From NCBI GenBank assembly GCA_019753105.1, contig JAIELJ010000009.1, positions 124,001-188,000 on the forward strand: 64,000 nucleotides of DNA. Reading direction: 5' to 3'. Source of the DNA: Hyphomonadaceae bacterium (GTDB lineage Bacteria; Pseudomonadota; Alphaproteobacteria; Caulobacterales; Aquidulcibacteraceae). A model generated the notes under the pieces. That model ran no database searches, was not told the DNA's origin, and saw only the letters and a program-made list of their open reading frames with translations. The translations under genes and the position numbers were made by a program. Positions 1 to 9,513 of the stretch are shown here, piece by piece; the stretch's first letter is position 1; each line of letters opens with the position of its first letter.

Positions 1-57
1 GGCATGCTGGCCGAGGTTCTGGCCGGCGGCGGCGTGAGCACGACTATTAGCGACTAA
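1..57 (+). CDS. pyrH: UMP kinase, C-terminal end (partial)
   Basis: The window opens inside a reading frame that runs 18 codons to a TAA. The tail, ending [10 protein letters not shown], has the shape of a UMP kinase C-terminus (a short helix, a glycine turn, then a Thr/Ile-rich last strand). The main support is position: pyrH directly precedes frr in most bacteria, and the frr ribosome binding site (AAGGA) overlaps this stop. UMP kinase makes UDP from UMP and ATP in pyrimidine synthesis. Too little is present to prove the family. Confidence 0.6.
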   Translation, partial: GMLAEVLAGGGVSTTISD

Positions 58-68
58 GGACGACGACA

Positions 69-635
69 ATGGCTGCCTCTCCGCCCTTCAAACTCGATGA
101 TTATAAGAAGCGCATGGACGGCGCGATCACCGCGCTGCAGCACGAGTTCGGTGGTTTGCGCACCGGCCGTGCCTCGCCGGCTTTGCTCGATCCGATCAAA
201 GTGGACGCGTATGGCTCGGAATCGCCGCTGACCGCAGTGGCCAGCGTCAGCGTGCCTGAGCCGCGCATGATCGCGGTCAACGTCTGGGATAAGTCCGTGG
301 TTGGCGCGGTCGATAAAGCGATCCGTTCGTCGAACCTCGGCTTGAACCCGATCATCGATGGCCAAACGCTGCGCATCCCGATTCCGCCGCTCACGGGCGA
401 GCGCCGCCAGGAACTGGCGAAGATTGCGAGCAAGTACGCCGAACAGCAGCGCATTGCCGTGCGCAACATTCGCCGCGATGCGATGGAGCATTTGAAGAAG
501 CTCGAGAAAGAGCATCAGATCAGCGAAGACGAACACAAGCGCCACGGCACGGAAGTGCAAAAGGCCACCGACGACCACATCAAGAAGGTCGATGATCTGC
601 TCCGCCACAAGGAAGAGGAGATCATGCAGGTTTAG
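69..635 (+). CDS. frr: ribosome recycling factor
   Basis: 188-residue RRF, the usual length. With EF-G it splits the post-termination 70S ribosome. The protein has the family layout: an N-terminal helix ([17 protein letters not shown]), a small inserted beta domain around residues 30-105 with the [11 protein letters not shown] segment, then two long charged helices ending in [17 protein letters not shown]. The start ATG lies 8 bases after an AAGGA that overlaps the preceding stop, so it is probably translated together with the upstream UMP kinase gene. Identification is firm. Confidence 0.97.
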   Translation: MAASPPFKLDDYKKRMDGAITALQHEFGGLRTGRASPALLDPIKVDAYGSESPLTAVASVSVPEPRMIAVNVWDKSVVGAVDKAIRSSNLGLNPIIDGQTLRIPIPPLTGERRQELAKIASKYAEQQRIAVRNIRRDAMEHLKKLEKEHQISEDEHKRHGTEVQKATDDHIKKVDDLLRHKEEEIMQV

Positions 636-640
636 GTTTT

Positions 641-706
641 GGGGATTGGGGACTGGGGATTAGGGGGCGTCGCGCTCTCGACTCGACCTCAACCAATCCC
701 CAATCC
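641..706 (+). repeat. G-run array and inverted repeat between frr and uppS
   Basis: Four G-runs (GGGG, GGGG, GGGG, GGGGG; 641-667) are separated by loops of 3, 3 and 4 bases, which fits the G-quadruplex consensus. The first part, GGATTGGGGACTGG (643-656), is also complementary to CCAATCCCCAATCC (693-706) with one mismatch, giving a 14-pair stem around a loop of about 36 bases. A third copy of CCAATCCC follows just before the uppS ATG. The element fills the whole intergenic gap. It is either a dispersed REP-like repeat or a structure controlling uppS translation. What is seen is the sequence pattern only. Confidence 0.6.
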
Positions 707-722
707 GCCGAACCAATCCCTC

Positions 723-1463
<741 letters not shown>

Positions 1464-1518
1464 TCCGGCGGCGGACGGCGCGAAGCGTTCGGAATGGTCC
1501 GATCTCGGTCCGCGCATT

Positions 1519-2310
1519 GTGTCGAGCCTAGTTCTGGCGAGCGGTGGTTTGGTCGCCGCTTATTTTGGCGGACCTTGGCTCGCTGGCGCGTGTGGCGCCG
1601 CCGTTGTCGCGATGAGCTGGGAATGGGCGCGCATGAGCGAGCCCGACAATCCCAACCCCGCGTTTATATTCGCGCTCGCCGGTTCGCTCGGCGCGGTTAT
1701 GTTTTCGAGTTGGATGTATCTCAGTTACGCGGTGGCGTGGCTGGCGCTCTGTTGTGTGCTCTCCGCTCTCCGGCGGCGTACGATTGCGGGCGTTATCGAA
1801 ACGGCCGGCGGCGCATTCTATATCGGTCTGCCGGCGGCGATCTTCGTGTGGCTGCGCGATCGCGCGCCCGAAGGGCTGGAGACGATCCTCGCACTCTTCG
1901 CGATCATATGGGCGTCCGACGTCTTCGCGTATTTCGGCGGCAAGATCATTGGCGGGCCAAAGATTGCGCGGGGCCTTTCGCCCAACAAAACCTATTCCGG
2001 AATCGTCTCGGGGATCATCGCGGGGGCTGCCGCGGGTTTAGGCTGCGGCATACTGTTTCACGTCGATCCGCAGTATCACGTGGCATGGTTGATTATCGGC
2101 GCGGTGATCGCGTTTACGGGACTCATGGGCGACCTGTTCGAATCCTTCCTGAAACGCCGCTTCGGCGTGAAAGACGCAAGCCGCCTGATCCCAGGTCATG
2201 GCGGTGTGCTCGACCGCATCGATAGTTTGATGGCGGCGTCGCTACTGGTTGGCGCCGCGCTCGCGTTCGGGCCGCGCGCGACAGCGCTTTTGTTCGGGAC
2301 GGGCCTGTGA
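1519..2310 (+). CDS. cdsA: phosphatidate cytidylyltransferase
   Basis: CDP-diacylglycerol synthase, a polytopic membrane enzyme supplying all phospholipid head-group reactions. The C-terminal signature is complete: GDLFESFLKRRFGVKD, then PGHGGVLDRIDS. About eight hydrophobic stretches are visible. The start is uncertain. GTG 1519 is the first standard start in frame, but the frame continues upstream as WSDLGPRIVSSLVLAS, and the WSDLG-R segment resembles the usual alphaproteobacterial N-terminus. Between the in-frame stop at 1405 and 1519 there is no ATG, GTG or TTG. A CTG at 1450, eight bases after GGGGGA, would include it. The gene follows uppS closely and overlaps dxr by GTGA. Confidence 0.92.
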   Translation: MSSLVLASGGLVAAYFGGPWLAGACGAAVVAMSWEWARMSEPDNPNPAFIFALAGSLGAVMFSSWMYLSYAVAWLALCCVLSALRRRTIAGVIETAGGAFYIGLPAAIFVWLRDRAPEGLETILALFAIIWASDVFAYFGGKIIGGPKIARGLSPNKTYSGIVSGIIAGAAAGLGCGILFHVDPQYHVAWLIIGAVIAFTGLMGDLFESFLKRRFGVKDASRLIPGHGGVLDRIDSLMAASLLVGAALAFGPRATALLFGTGL

Positions 2311-3503
2311 CGCACGCTGGCCGATCCGTTTCGATCCTCGGGGTCACTGGCTCGATTGGCGAGTCCACGATCCAGGTGATCGAAGAACTTCGCGCTCAAG
2401 GCGCGGATGTTCCGGTCGAAGCCGTGACGGCCGGGCAAAACCTCAAGGTGCTGGTTGAGGCTTGCCGGCGCCTAAAGCCGCGTTTCGCCGCTGTTTCCGA
2501 TCCGACTCAATTGGCCGCCGCACGAGAGGCGCTGGCGGGGCTCCCGGTTGAGGTGGGCGCCGGCCCTTCGGCATTGGAGGAGGCAGGCGCGCGACCGTCG
2601 GACTGGGTGATGTCGGCCATCGTGGGTGCGGCCGGACTGGCCCCGACAATGGCCGCGGTGCGGCGTGGGGCGCTTGTTGCACTGGCGAACAAGGAATGTC
2701 TCGTCTGCGCCGGACCGCTCTTCATCGAGGCGGCCCGCGCCCATGGCGCGACGCTGCTGCCGGTCGATTCGGAGCACAACGCGATCTTCCAGGTGCTGAC
2801 GCACCCCGAGCGGGTCGAAAAGCTGACGCTTACGGCTTCTGGCGGCCCGTTCCGAACCGCCACGCGCGAGGCGATGGCGCGGGCGACGCCGGACGAGGCG
2901 TGCAAGCACCCGCGCTGGAGCATGGGGCGCAAGATTTCAGTCGATAGCGCCACCCTGATGAATAAGGGGCTGGAGCTGATTGAGGCGTCTTATCTCTTTG
3001 GTTTTCCGTCGGAAAAGATCGACATTCTGATCCATCCTGAGAGCACGGTGCACAGCTTCGTGCATTACGTGGACGGGTCCGTACTCGCCCAGTTGGCGAG
3101 CCCCGACATGCGGGTGCCGATCTCCTACACTTTGGCCTGGCCAGATAGAGCCGCTGTATCGGCTGGGCGCTTGGACCTCGCGAAAGTCGGCGCGCTCAAC
3201 TTCGAGTCGCCCGATTTGAGCCGGTTTCCGGCTTTGGACCTCTGCCGAAACGCTCTCCAACGCAACGCGGCCGCAACCACTGCGCTAAGTGCCGCCAATG
3301 AGGTCGCTGTGGACGCATTTCTGGAGAGCCGGATAGGTTTTCTCGACATTTGCCGCATAGTCGAGGAGGCTATGACGGTGCTGGAGGAGGGCGACGCAGG
3401 TCTTATCGCAAAATCGCCTTCATCGTTCGCTGAAGTAGTGGCGGTGGATCAGGCCGCGCGAGCCGCGGCGCAACGGATTGCGGCGAACCTTGCGGCAGCC
3501 TAA
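2307..3503 (+). CDS. dxr: 1-deoxy-D-xylulose 5-phosphate reductoisomerase
   Basis: 398-residue DXR, the first committed step of the MEP isoprenoid pathway (DXP to MEP with NADPH). The NADPH loop is LGVTGSIGEST (residues 11-21). The metal-binding motif is PVDSEHNAIFQ (Asp154, Glu156). The flexible substrate loop includes HPRWSMGRKISVDSATLMNK, with later glutamates in GLELIEASYLF. The GTG start overlaps the cdsA stop in the GTGA arrangement, so translation is probably coupled. Together with ispDF elsewhere in the window it supplies precursors for UppS. Confidence 0.97.
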   Translation: MTHAGRSVSILGVTGSIGESTIQVIEELRAQGADVPVEAVTAGQNLKVLVEACRRLKPRFAAVSDPTQLAAAREALAGLPVEVGAGPSALEEAGARPSDWVMSAIVGAAGLAPTMAAVRRGALVALANKECLVCAGPLFIEAARAHGATLLPVDSEHNAIFQVLTHPERVEKLTLTASGGPFRTATREAMARATPDEACKHPRWSMGRKISVDSATLMNKGLELIEASYLFGFPSEKIDILIHPESTVHSFVHYVDGSVLAQLASPDMRVPISYTLAWPDRAAVSAGRLDLAKVGALNFESPDLSRFPALDLCRNALQRNAAATTALSAANEVAVDAFLESRIGFLDICRIVEEAMTVLEEGDAGLIAKSPSSFAEVVAVDQAARAAAQRIAANLAAA

Positions 3504-3553
3504 AGGCTTGCGGCGCTCCAAAAATTTTACCGCGCGGGAAGGAAACGGACGAC

Positions 3554-4765
3554 ATGGACGTGCTGCAAGGCATCCAGAATATCGTTGTCTATGTGGCGGC
3601 GTTTGTCGTCGTTCTCAGCGTCGTCGTTTTCGTTCACGAGTTTGGCCACTTTCAAGTCGCGCGCTGGCGCAAGGTTGCGATCGACACCTTCTCCATCGGC
3701 TTCGGCAAAACCCTGCTGAGCTGGCGCGACCGCCAGGGTGTTGAGTGGAAGATCGGCGCGCTGCCGCTCGGCGGCTATGTGAAGTTCGCGGATGATGCCG
3801 ACGCGATGTCGACTGGTCCGCGCGAACAGATCAACGATCCGGCGGCGTTGGCGGAAGCACGCAGCAAAGGCCTGTTTCACGCGCAGTCATTGAGCACGCG
3901 GGCAATGGTTGTGGCGGCAGGGCCGGTCACGAATTTTATCTTCGCGGTGCTGGCGTTTGCAGCGCTGGCGTTGATGGCCGGGCGCGATGTAACCGATCCC
4001 GCGACGATCCCCGCACGCATCGCAGCGGTGGCGCAGGGCGGCGCAGCTGCCAACGCGGGTTTGCAGCCAGGTGACGTCATCGTCAGCATTGATGGCGCGC
4101 CGATTGCGAACTTTGAAGCTCTACGCGCGCGCGTAAGCAGCGCTGCGGATACGCCTTTGGCGTTGGTGATCGAGCGCGACGGCGCACAACAAACTTTGAG
4201 TGTGACGCCGACGCGCGCTCCTGCCGATCAGGGTGAAGTTCGCGCCGGGCAAGGCTTGCTGGGCGTGAGTGGTCCGATGCCGCTGAGCTCGGAGCGTCAG
4301 ATCGAATCGATCGGCGTCGTCGAGGCGTTCAGCATTGGCGCGCAGAACACCTGGGGCATTATCGCGCAAACGGTTTCGTACATCGGTGCGATCTTCCAAG
4401 GTCGCGAGTCGGGCGATCAGATCGCGGGTCCGCTCGGCATCATCAATGTTTCGGGGCAGGTTGCGACGAACGCCATTGATGGCCCTGGTGACGATTTGGG
4501 CGCAAAGATCGGCATGCTGGGTCTTGCGCTGCTGAGCTTGATGGCCGTGCTTTCGGTGGCCGTTGGTTTTGTGAATTTGCTGCCAATTCCGATCCTGGAT
4601 GGCGGCCACTTACTGTTCTATGGCATCGAAGCGGTGCGTGGGGGCAAACCCATTCCCGCTATGGCGCAAGAATGGGCTTACAGGGCTGGATTCGCCGTGA
4701 TGGCGAGTTTGTTTCTGTTCGCTACCTGGAATGACATCACACGGCTCTTCCCAGGAGCACAGTGA
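3554..4765 (+). CDS. rseP: RIP metalloprotease, site-2 protease (RseP/MmpA type)
   Basis: 403-residue intramembrane zinc protease. HEFGH (His28, Glu29, His32) lies in the first membrane helix, and the second metal site is NLLPIPILDGGH near residue 350. One PDZ domain is visible around residues 130-215 (AAANAGLQPGDVIVSIDG). Family members cut membrane-bound anti-sigma factors. In Caulobacter the orthologue MmpA cuts the polarity factor PodJ. The position between dxr and bamA is the standard alphaproteobacterial order. The 50-base gap before it holds an AT-rich patch but no clear promoter. Confidence 0.95.
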   Translation: MDVLQGIQNIVVYVAAFVVVLSVVVFVHEFGHFQVARWRKVAIDTFSIGFGKTLLSWRDRQGVEWKIGALPLGGYVKFADDADAMSTGPREQINDPAALAEARSKGLFHAQSLSTRAMVVAAGPVTNFIFAVLAFAALALMAGRDVTDPATIPARIAAVAQGGAAANAGLQPGDVIVSIDGAPIANFEALRARVSSAADTPLALVIERDGAQQTLSVTPTRAPADQGEVRAGQGLLGVSGPMPLSSERQIESIGVVEAFSIGAQNTWGIIAQTVSYIGAIFQGRESGDQIAGPLGIINVSGQVATNAIDGPGDDLGAKIGMLGLALLSLMAVLSVAVGFVNLLPIPILDGGHLLFYGIEAVRGGKPIPAMAQEWAYRAGFAVMASLFLFATWNDITRLFPGAQ

Positions 4766-4850
4766 ACAGCGCCTCGTCCTTGTGTTTCATGACAGGATGG
4801 GGTCTTAAAAACGCGGCGCTGGGGAGCGTCGTGGGAGCGTCGAGGGCTTG

Positions 4851-7319
4851 ATGAAGCGGGTTCTGCGGGATGTCGTGGTGAGCGCGGTGAGCGCTGTCGC
4901 CACGGTCGGCGTCGGTTCGGGTGCGCTGTTGGCGTCATCGGAGGCGCTGGCGCAAGATTCAGGCGCGACGGCGACGCCGCAGACGCAAAGCGGCGTCGCG
5001 ATCCGGCGTGTCGTCGTTGAAGGCAACCAACGGATCGAGCCGGCGACGATTGCGTCGTATCTGCTCGTGCGTCCGGGTGACACGTTCGATCCCGAACGGA
5101 TCGACTTGTCCCTGAAGACGCTGTTTGCGACAGGCCTGTTCGCTGACGTGAACATCACACAGCGCGACGGCGACCTCGTCGTCTCGGTGATCGAAAACCC
5201 GATCATCAACCGCGTCATCTTCGAAGGCATGCGCACGCTCGACGAGGAAGACCTCGAAGACGAAGTGCAGGCGCGGCCGCGATCGGTGTTCACCGCCGCA
5301 CGCGCGCAAGCCGACGTGCAGCGCATCATTGAAGTTTATCGCCGCGCCGGCCGCTTCGCCGCGCAGGTGACGCCGCAAGTGCGCGAACTCGATCAGAACC
5401 GCGTTGATCTGATTTTCGAAGTCGACGAAGGCCCGGTCACGGGCGTGCGCGACGTGAACTTCATCGGCAACGAAGCCTTCTCTGACCGCACGCTGCGCGA
5501 CGCAATCGCGACCAGCCGTTCGAGCTGGTGGAATATCTTCAACGCGAACGACAATTACGACCCCGATCGTCTTGAGTACGATCGCGAACAGCTTCGCCAG
5601 TTCTACGCGAACCGCGGCTATGCCGACTTCCGTATTGTCTCTGCCGTCGCCGAACTGACGCCGGATCAAACCGACTTTTTCATCACCTTCACCGTCGACG
5701 AGGGCGATCGCTACGAGTTCGGTGAGATTGGCGTTGAGACCGAGCTCAATCGTCTTTCCGAGGAATTGCTGCTCGCCGCCGTGCCGATCCGCAGCGGCAG
5801 CGAGTTCCGTGGCGATCTGGTCGAGGATTCGATCGACTCGATGTCGTACTTGGCCGGCACCGTCGGTTACGCGAACGTCGATATCGTGCCGCGCGTCGAC
5901 CGCGACCGCGAGACGCGCCGCGTCAACATCACCTTCGAAGTGAACGAAGGCGCCCGCAGCTTCATCGAGCGCATCGACATCGTCGGCAACACGCGCACGC
6001 TTGACGAAGTCATCCGCCGCGAAATGCGCGTCAGCGAAGGCGACGCCTTCAACCGCGTTCTCTTGGACCGCTCGCGTCAGCGCGTGCAGGCGCTCGGCTT
6101 CTTTGAGACCGTCACGGTCGAAGACGGCGAAGGCACGACGCCGGATCGCTCGGTGGTTACGGTTACGGTCGAAGAGCAGTCCACCGGCGAACTCGCGTTC
6201 GCGGCTGGTTACTCGTCGAACGAGCAGCTGCTTTTCGATGCGTCGATCACGGAGCGCAATTTGCGCGGCCGCGGCCAGTTCCTCCGCTTGCGCGCCTCCA
6301 CGAGCGCGCAGCGTCAGCAAATTGACCTGCGCTTTACCGAGCCGCGCTTCATGGGCCGCGAGCTTGCCGCTGGTTTTGATCTCTACTCGCTGCGCACCGA
6401 CTTCCTCAGCCAGTCGTCGTTTGAAAACCAATCGACCGGCTTGGGCTTACGCGCGAGCTTCCCGGTGGCCGAGCGCACCAGCCTTGGCCTTACCTACTCG
6501 TTGATCCAGGACGACACCGAGATCGCTGACGTGTTCATCGATCATGATGCCAACGCGGGAACGGCTGCGATCAATCAGTGCGATCCGCGCCCCGACAATC
6601 TCTCGCGTCCGCTGATCTGCGATCAGGAAGGCGCGTTCCTGACCTCGGTGCTCGGCTTCACGGTGAACTGGGATCGCCGTAACGACCCCATTTTCGCCAC
6701 ACGCGGATTCGATCTGTCGCTCAGCCAGGACGTTGCCGGTCTTGGTGGTGAAGTGAACTACCTCCGTACGGAACTCGAGGGCGGCCTCTATTACGGGCTG
6801 CCCTGGCAGGGATGGCGGCTCAGCGGCCGGCTTTCGGCCGGTTACATCATGGGATGGGGAGGCGATGATGTTCGGATCAACGATCGCTTCTTCAAAGGCG
6901 GCGCATCGTTCCGCGGCTTTGACGTTGCCGGTATCGGCCCGCGTCAGCTGCTTGTTGACGATGTCACGGGCGAACTTGTGCAGGAAGGCGATGCGTTGGG
7001 GGGCAACCTCTTCGCCGTCGGCACGATCCAGCTCGACGTTCCGCTGCCGTTGCCGGATTCCTATGGCATCGGCGCGGCGCTCTTCACTGAATTCGGCACG
7101 GTCGGCCTGGTCGATTCCGCAAGCCGCGGGATCGTCAACGTGCCGGGCGACAACAGCATCATCGTCGAAGATGACGCTTCATTGCGGGCGGTCGCCGGCG
7201 TCACTGTCTATTGGGACTCGCCATTCGGTCCCGTTCAGTTCGACTTCGCGCATCCGTTCCAGAACGAAGAATACGATCAAGTCGAAGAGTTCCGGTTCTC
7301 ATCCCGGACCCGTTTCTAA
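4851..7319 (+). CDS. bamA: outer membrane protein assembly factor BamA
   Basis: 822-residue Omp85 protein that folds beta-barrels into the outer membrane. An N-terminal signal peptide of about 34 residues ends SSEALAQ. Five POTRA domains follow to about residue 420, starting IRRVVVEGNQRIEPATI, and then a 16-strand barrel. The last residue is Phe (SSRTRF), the usual C-terminal aromatic of outer membrane barrels. I chose ATG 4851 over the adjoining TTG 4848. GAGGG lies a few bases upstream. It comes directly before its periplasmic partner, the OmpH/Skp chaperone, 15 bases downstream. Confidence 0.96.
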   Translation: MKRVLRDVVVSAVSAVATVGVGSGALLASSEALAQDSGATATPQTQSGVAIRRVVVEGNQRIEPATIASYLLVRPGDTFDPERIDLSLKTLFATGLFADVNITQRDGDLVVSVIENPIINRVIFEGMRTLDEEDLEDEVQARPRSVFTAARAQADVQRIIEVYRRAGRFAAQVTPQVRELDQNRVDLIFEVDEGPVTGVRDVNFIGNEAFSDRTLRDAIATSRSSWWNIFNANDNYDPDRLEYDREQLRQFYANRGYADFRIVSAVAELTPDQTDFFITFTVDEGDRYEFGEIGVETELNRLSEELLLAAVPIRSGSEFRGDLVEDSIDSMSYLAGTVGYANVDIVPRVDRDRETRRVNITFEVNEGARSFIERIDIVGNTRTLDEVIRREMRVSEGDAFNRVLLDRSRQRVQALGFFETVTVEDGEGTTPDRSVVTVTVEEQSTGELAFAAGYSSNEQLLFDASITERNLRGRGQFLRLRASTSAQRQQIDLRFTEPRFMGRELAAGFDLYSLRTDFLSQSSFENQSTGLGLRASFPVAERTSLGLTYSLIQDDTEIADVFIDHDANAGTAAINQCDPRPDNLSRPLICDQEGAFLTSVLGFTVNWDRRNDPIFATRGFDLSLSQDVAGLGGEVNYLRTELEGGLYYGLPWQGWRLSGRLSAGYIMGWGGDDVRINDRFFKGGASFRGFDVAGIGPRQLLVDDVTGELVQEGDALGGNLFAVGTIQLDVPLPLPDSYGIGAALFTEFGTVGLVDSASRGIVNVPGDNSIIVEDDASLRAVAGVTVYWDSPFGPVQFDFAHPFQNEEYDQVEEFRFSSRTRF

Positions 7320-7334
7320 GGGAGACTACGCGTT

Positions 7335-7994
7335 ATGCGTTTGCTGAATTCTATTTGCGCAGTCGCGGCTATCGCGGCGGCGGCGGTTGTTGCCGCGCCT
7401 GAAGCCCAGGCGCAGCGCGGCCGCAACAACCAAGCCACCACTGTTGTCGTCATCGACTATCAGCGCGTTCTGGCGGAATCGGCCCTCGGCCGCGACATCC
7501 AAGCGCGCCTCCAAGCTGTTCGCACCGAGATCAGCGCTGAAGCGCAGACGCTTCAACCCGAGCAACAAGCGATCGAAGCGGAAAGCCAGCGTCTGCAAGC
7601 GGGCACGCGCAACATGACCCCGGAGCAAATCCGCAACAACACGACTTGGGGTCCGCAATATCAGGCTCTCGCGCAACGCCTGGAAGCGTTCCAGCGTCGC
7701 GGCCAAGGCCTGCAAGGCGATCTTGAGTGCACGCAAGCGATCGCGCTGCGCGACTTTGACACCACGATTTCGCCGGTCGTCCGCCGGGTCATGGAAGAGC
7801 GCGGCGCCGGTGTGGCGCTCGACTCGCGCAACGTTCAACTCACGCTGCCGACGTTCGACGTCACCAACGTCGTCATCCAGCAGCTGGACCAGAACGCTGC
7901 CACGCGGACGGCTAACGTGACGCGCCGTCCGGTCGCTGAGTGCGCCGCGCTGATGCAACAGCAGCAGCAAGCGCCTGCGCCGGCTGCCCAGTAA
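7335..7994 (+). CDS. ompH: OmpH/Skp family periplasmic chaperone
   Basis: 219-residue secreted protein. The signal peptide is clear (hydrophobic AVAAIAAAAVVAAPEAQAQ), and is followed by VVVIDYQRVLAESALG, the typical first strand and helix of the OmpH family. The middle is long, polar and helical, fitting the coiled-coil tentacles of Skp. A glutamine-rich QQQQQAPAPAAQ tail closes the protein. Skp trimers hold unfolded outer membrane proteins for BamA, its upstream neighbour. Spacing to bamA is 15 bases and both are surely co-transcribed. Confidence 0.9.
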   Translation: MRLLNSICAVAAIAAAAVVAAPEAQAQRGRNNQATTVVVIDYQRVLAESALGRDIQARLQAVRTEISAEAQTLQPEQQAIEAESQRLQAGTRNMTPEQIRNNTTWGPQYQALAQRLEAFQRRGQGLQGDLECTQAIALRDFDTTISPVVRRVMEERGAGVALDSRNVQLTLPTFDVTNVVIQQLDQNAATRTANVTRRPVAECAALMQQQQQAPAPAAQ

Positions 7995-8036
7995 TCTGGC
8001 AGTGACATCGGGCGGTAGCGGCGCCAAAAGGCACGC

Positions 8037-9041
8037 ATGATCGACCCACGTTTCTACGCGGCGCTCGGACCGGTCACGGTCCGGGCGCTTGCGCCTTCGG
8101 GCGAGATTGGCGGCGACGCCGACAAGACGCTCACCGGCGCTGCGCCGGCGGAGCGGGCAGGGCCGGACGACCTCTGTTACTTCGAGGGCAAGAAGGGCGC
8201 GACGGCGCTCACAAGCTCTCCGGGCGCATGCATCATCACGCCGGCGCAAGCCCATCTCGCGCCCAACGCCGCGGCGCTCATTCTGACGGAACGTCCGCGA
8301 GGCGCGTTCGCACGGCTGGTGCCGTCTTTGCTCCGCCCGCGCGGGTTCGCCGCTGGCGCGCCAGCAATCGATCCGAGTGCGCGTTTAGAGGAAGGCGTCG
8401 TCATTGGGCCGGGCGCCGTGATTGGGCCGGACGCGCAGATCGGCGCAGGCGCTGTGATCGGCCCTAACGCAGTGATCGGCCCGGGCGTCACCATCGGGCG
8501 ACGCACGAGTATCGGGCCGCGCGCCACCATCTATTTCGCGCTGATTGGTGATGACGTGAACATTCTTGCGGGCGCCGCAATCGGCGAGCAGGGCTTTGGC
8601 GTCGCCGGCGACGCATCAGGGCCGGTCGATGTGCCCCATCTCGGGCGTGTGATCGTCCAGGACCGGGTTACGATCGGCGCCAATTCCTGCATCGACCGCG
8701 GCGTCTTCGACGACACCGTGATCGGCGAGGGCGCCAAGATCGATAATCTCTGCCACGTCGCGCACAACTGCACGATCGGCCGCGGCGTGCTGATCGCGGC
8801 CTTCGGAGGCATCTCAGGCTCGACCGTGGTGGGCGATGCTGCGACTTTGGGCGGCCGCGTCGGCATCGCCGACCATCGCAAGATCGGCGCTGGCGCTACG
8901 CTTGCCGGTGGCGCGGCAGTGTTCCAAGACGTGCCGCCAGGCGAAGTCTGGAGCGGCTACCCGGCAAAACCACTAAGAAAATGGCTGCGCGAAGCGGCTT
9001 GGATCAGCCGCAAGGCGGGGGCGCGCAATGAAGGCGAATGA
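8037..9041 (+). CDS. lpxD: UDP-3-O-(3-hydroxyacyl)glucosamine N-acyltransferase
   Basis: 334-residue trimeric left-handed beta-helix acyltransferase, the third step of lipid A synthesis (adds the N-linked hydroxyacyl chain from ACP). The N-terminal UDP-sugar domain (residues 1-105) has DDLCYFEGKK. A long run of hexapeptide repeats follows from about residue 110 (VIGPGAVIGPDAQIGAGAVI). The catalytic His is in NLCHVAHNCTIG, and GYPAKPLRKW closes the protein. The end overlaps fabZ by 14 bases. Confidence 0.96.
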   Translation: MIDPRFYAALGPVTVRALAPSGEIGGDADKTLTGAAPAERAGPDDLCYFEGKKGATALTSSPGACIITPAQAHLAPNAAALILTERPRGAFARLVPSLLRPRGFAAGAPAIDPSARLEEGVVIGPGAVIGPDAQIGAGAVIGPNAVIGPGVTIGRRTSIGPRATIYFALIGDDVNILAGAAIGEQGFGVAGDASGPVDVPHLGRVIVQDRVTIGANSCIDRGVFDDTVIGEGAKIDNLCHVAHNCTIGRGVLIAAFGGISGSTVVGDAATLGGRVGIADHRKIGAGATLAGGAAVFQDVPPGEVWSGYPAKPLRKWLREAAWISRKAGARNEGE

Positions 9042-9513
9042 CCTAACCGAACAGCAGAAGACGACCGATGACGTCATCGAGATCGGTGAGATCTTGCGGC
9101 GCCTGCCGCACCGCTATCCGTTTCTCTTGATTGATCGCGCTGTCGATTATGTTCCCAACAAGTCGATCCGCGGCATCAAGAACGTGACAATCAACGAGCC
9201 GTTCTTTCCGGGCCACTTTCCGGGTGCGCCGGTGATGCCTGGCGTGTTGCAGATTGAGGCCCTGGCCCAGACGGGTGCGGTGCTCATGTCCAAGACGCTC
9301 GAAGCCGATATCTCGAAGCACCTCATCCTGTTTATGTCGGTCGAGAACGCCCGTTTCAAAAAGCCGGTGATGCCTGGCGACACGATGGAGATGGTCGTCG
9401 AGGTGCTGTTTGCGCGTCGTAACATTTTCAAATTCCGCGGCCGTGTTGAGGTGCGCGGTGAACTCGTCACCGATTGCGAGTTCGCAGCGATGAAAGCGGA
9501 TCGTCCATCGTGA
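9028..9513 (+). CDS. fabZ: 3-hydroxyacyl-[ACP] dehydratase FabZ
   Basis: 161-residue hot-dog-fold dehydratase of fatty acid elongation. The catalytic His sits in LPHRYPFLLIDR and the catalytic Glu in PGVLQIEALAQTGAV. FFPGHFPGAPVMPG is the family signature. It shares the hydroxyacyl-ACP pool with LpxA and LpxD, which explains its place between them. The start overlaps the end of lpxD by 14 bases, and the stop overlaps the lpxA GTG (GTGA). Confidence 0.97.
   Translation: MKANDLTEQQKTTDDVIEIGEILRRLPHRYPFLLIDRAVDYVPNKSIRGIKNVTINEPFFPGHFPGAPVMPGVLQIEALAQTGAVLMSKTLEADISKHLILFMSVENARFKKPVMPGDTMEMVVEVLFARRNIFKFRGRVEVRGELVTDCEFAAMKADRPS

Noticed and set aside
1494-2225. 243-codon open frame overlapping cdsA
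   Set aside because: Arg-rich translation from a shifted frame of cdsA; cdsA has the diagnostic C-terminal signature.
4959-6431. 490-codon open frame antisense to bamA
   Set aside because: It is a GC-rich shadow: arginine/alanine/valine-rich with no family motif, wholly inside a certain bamA gene on the other strand.
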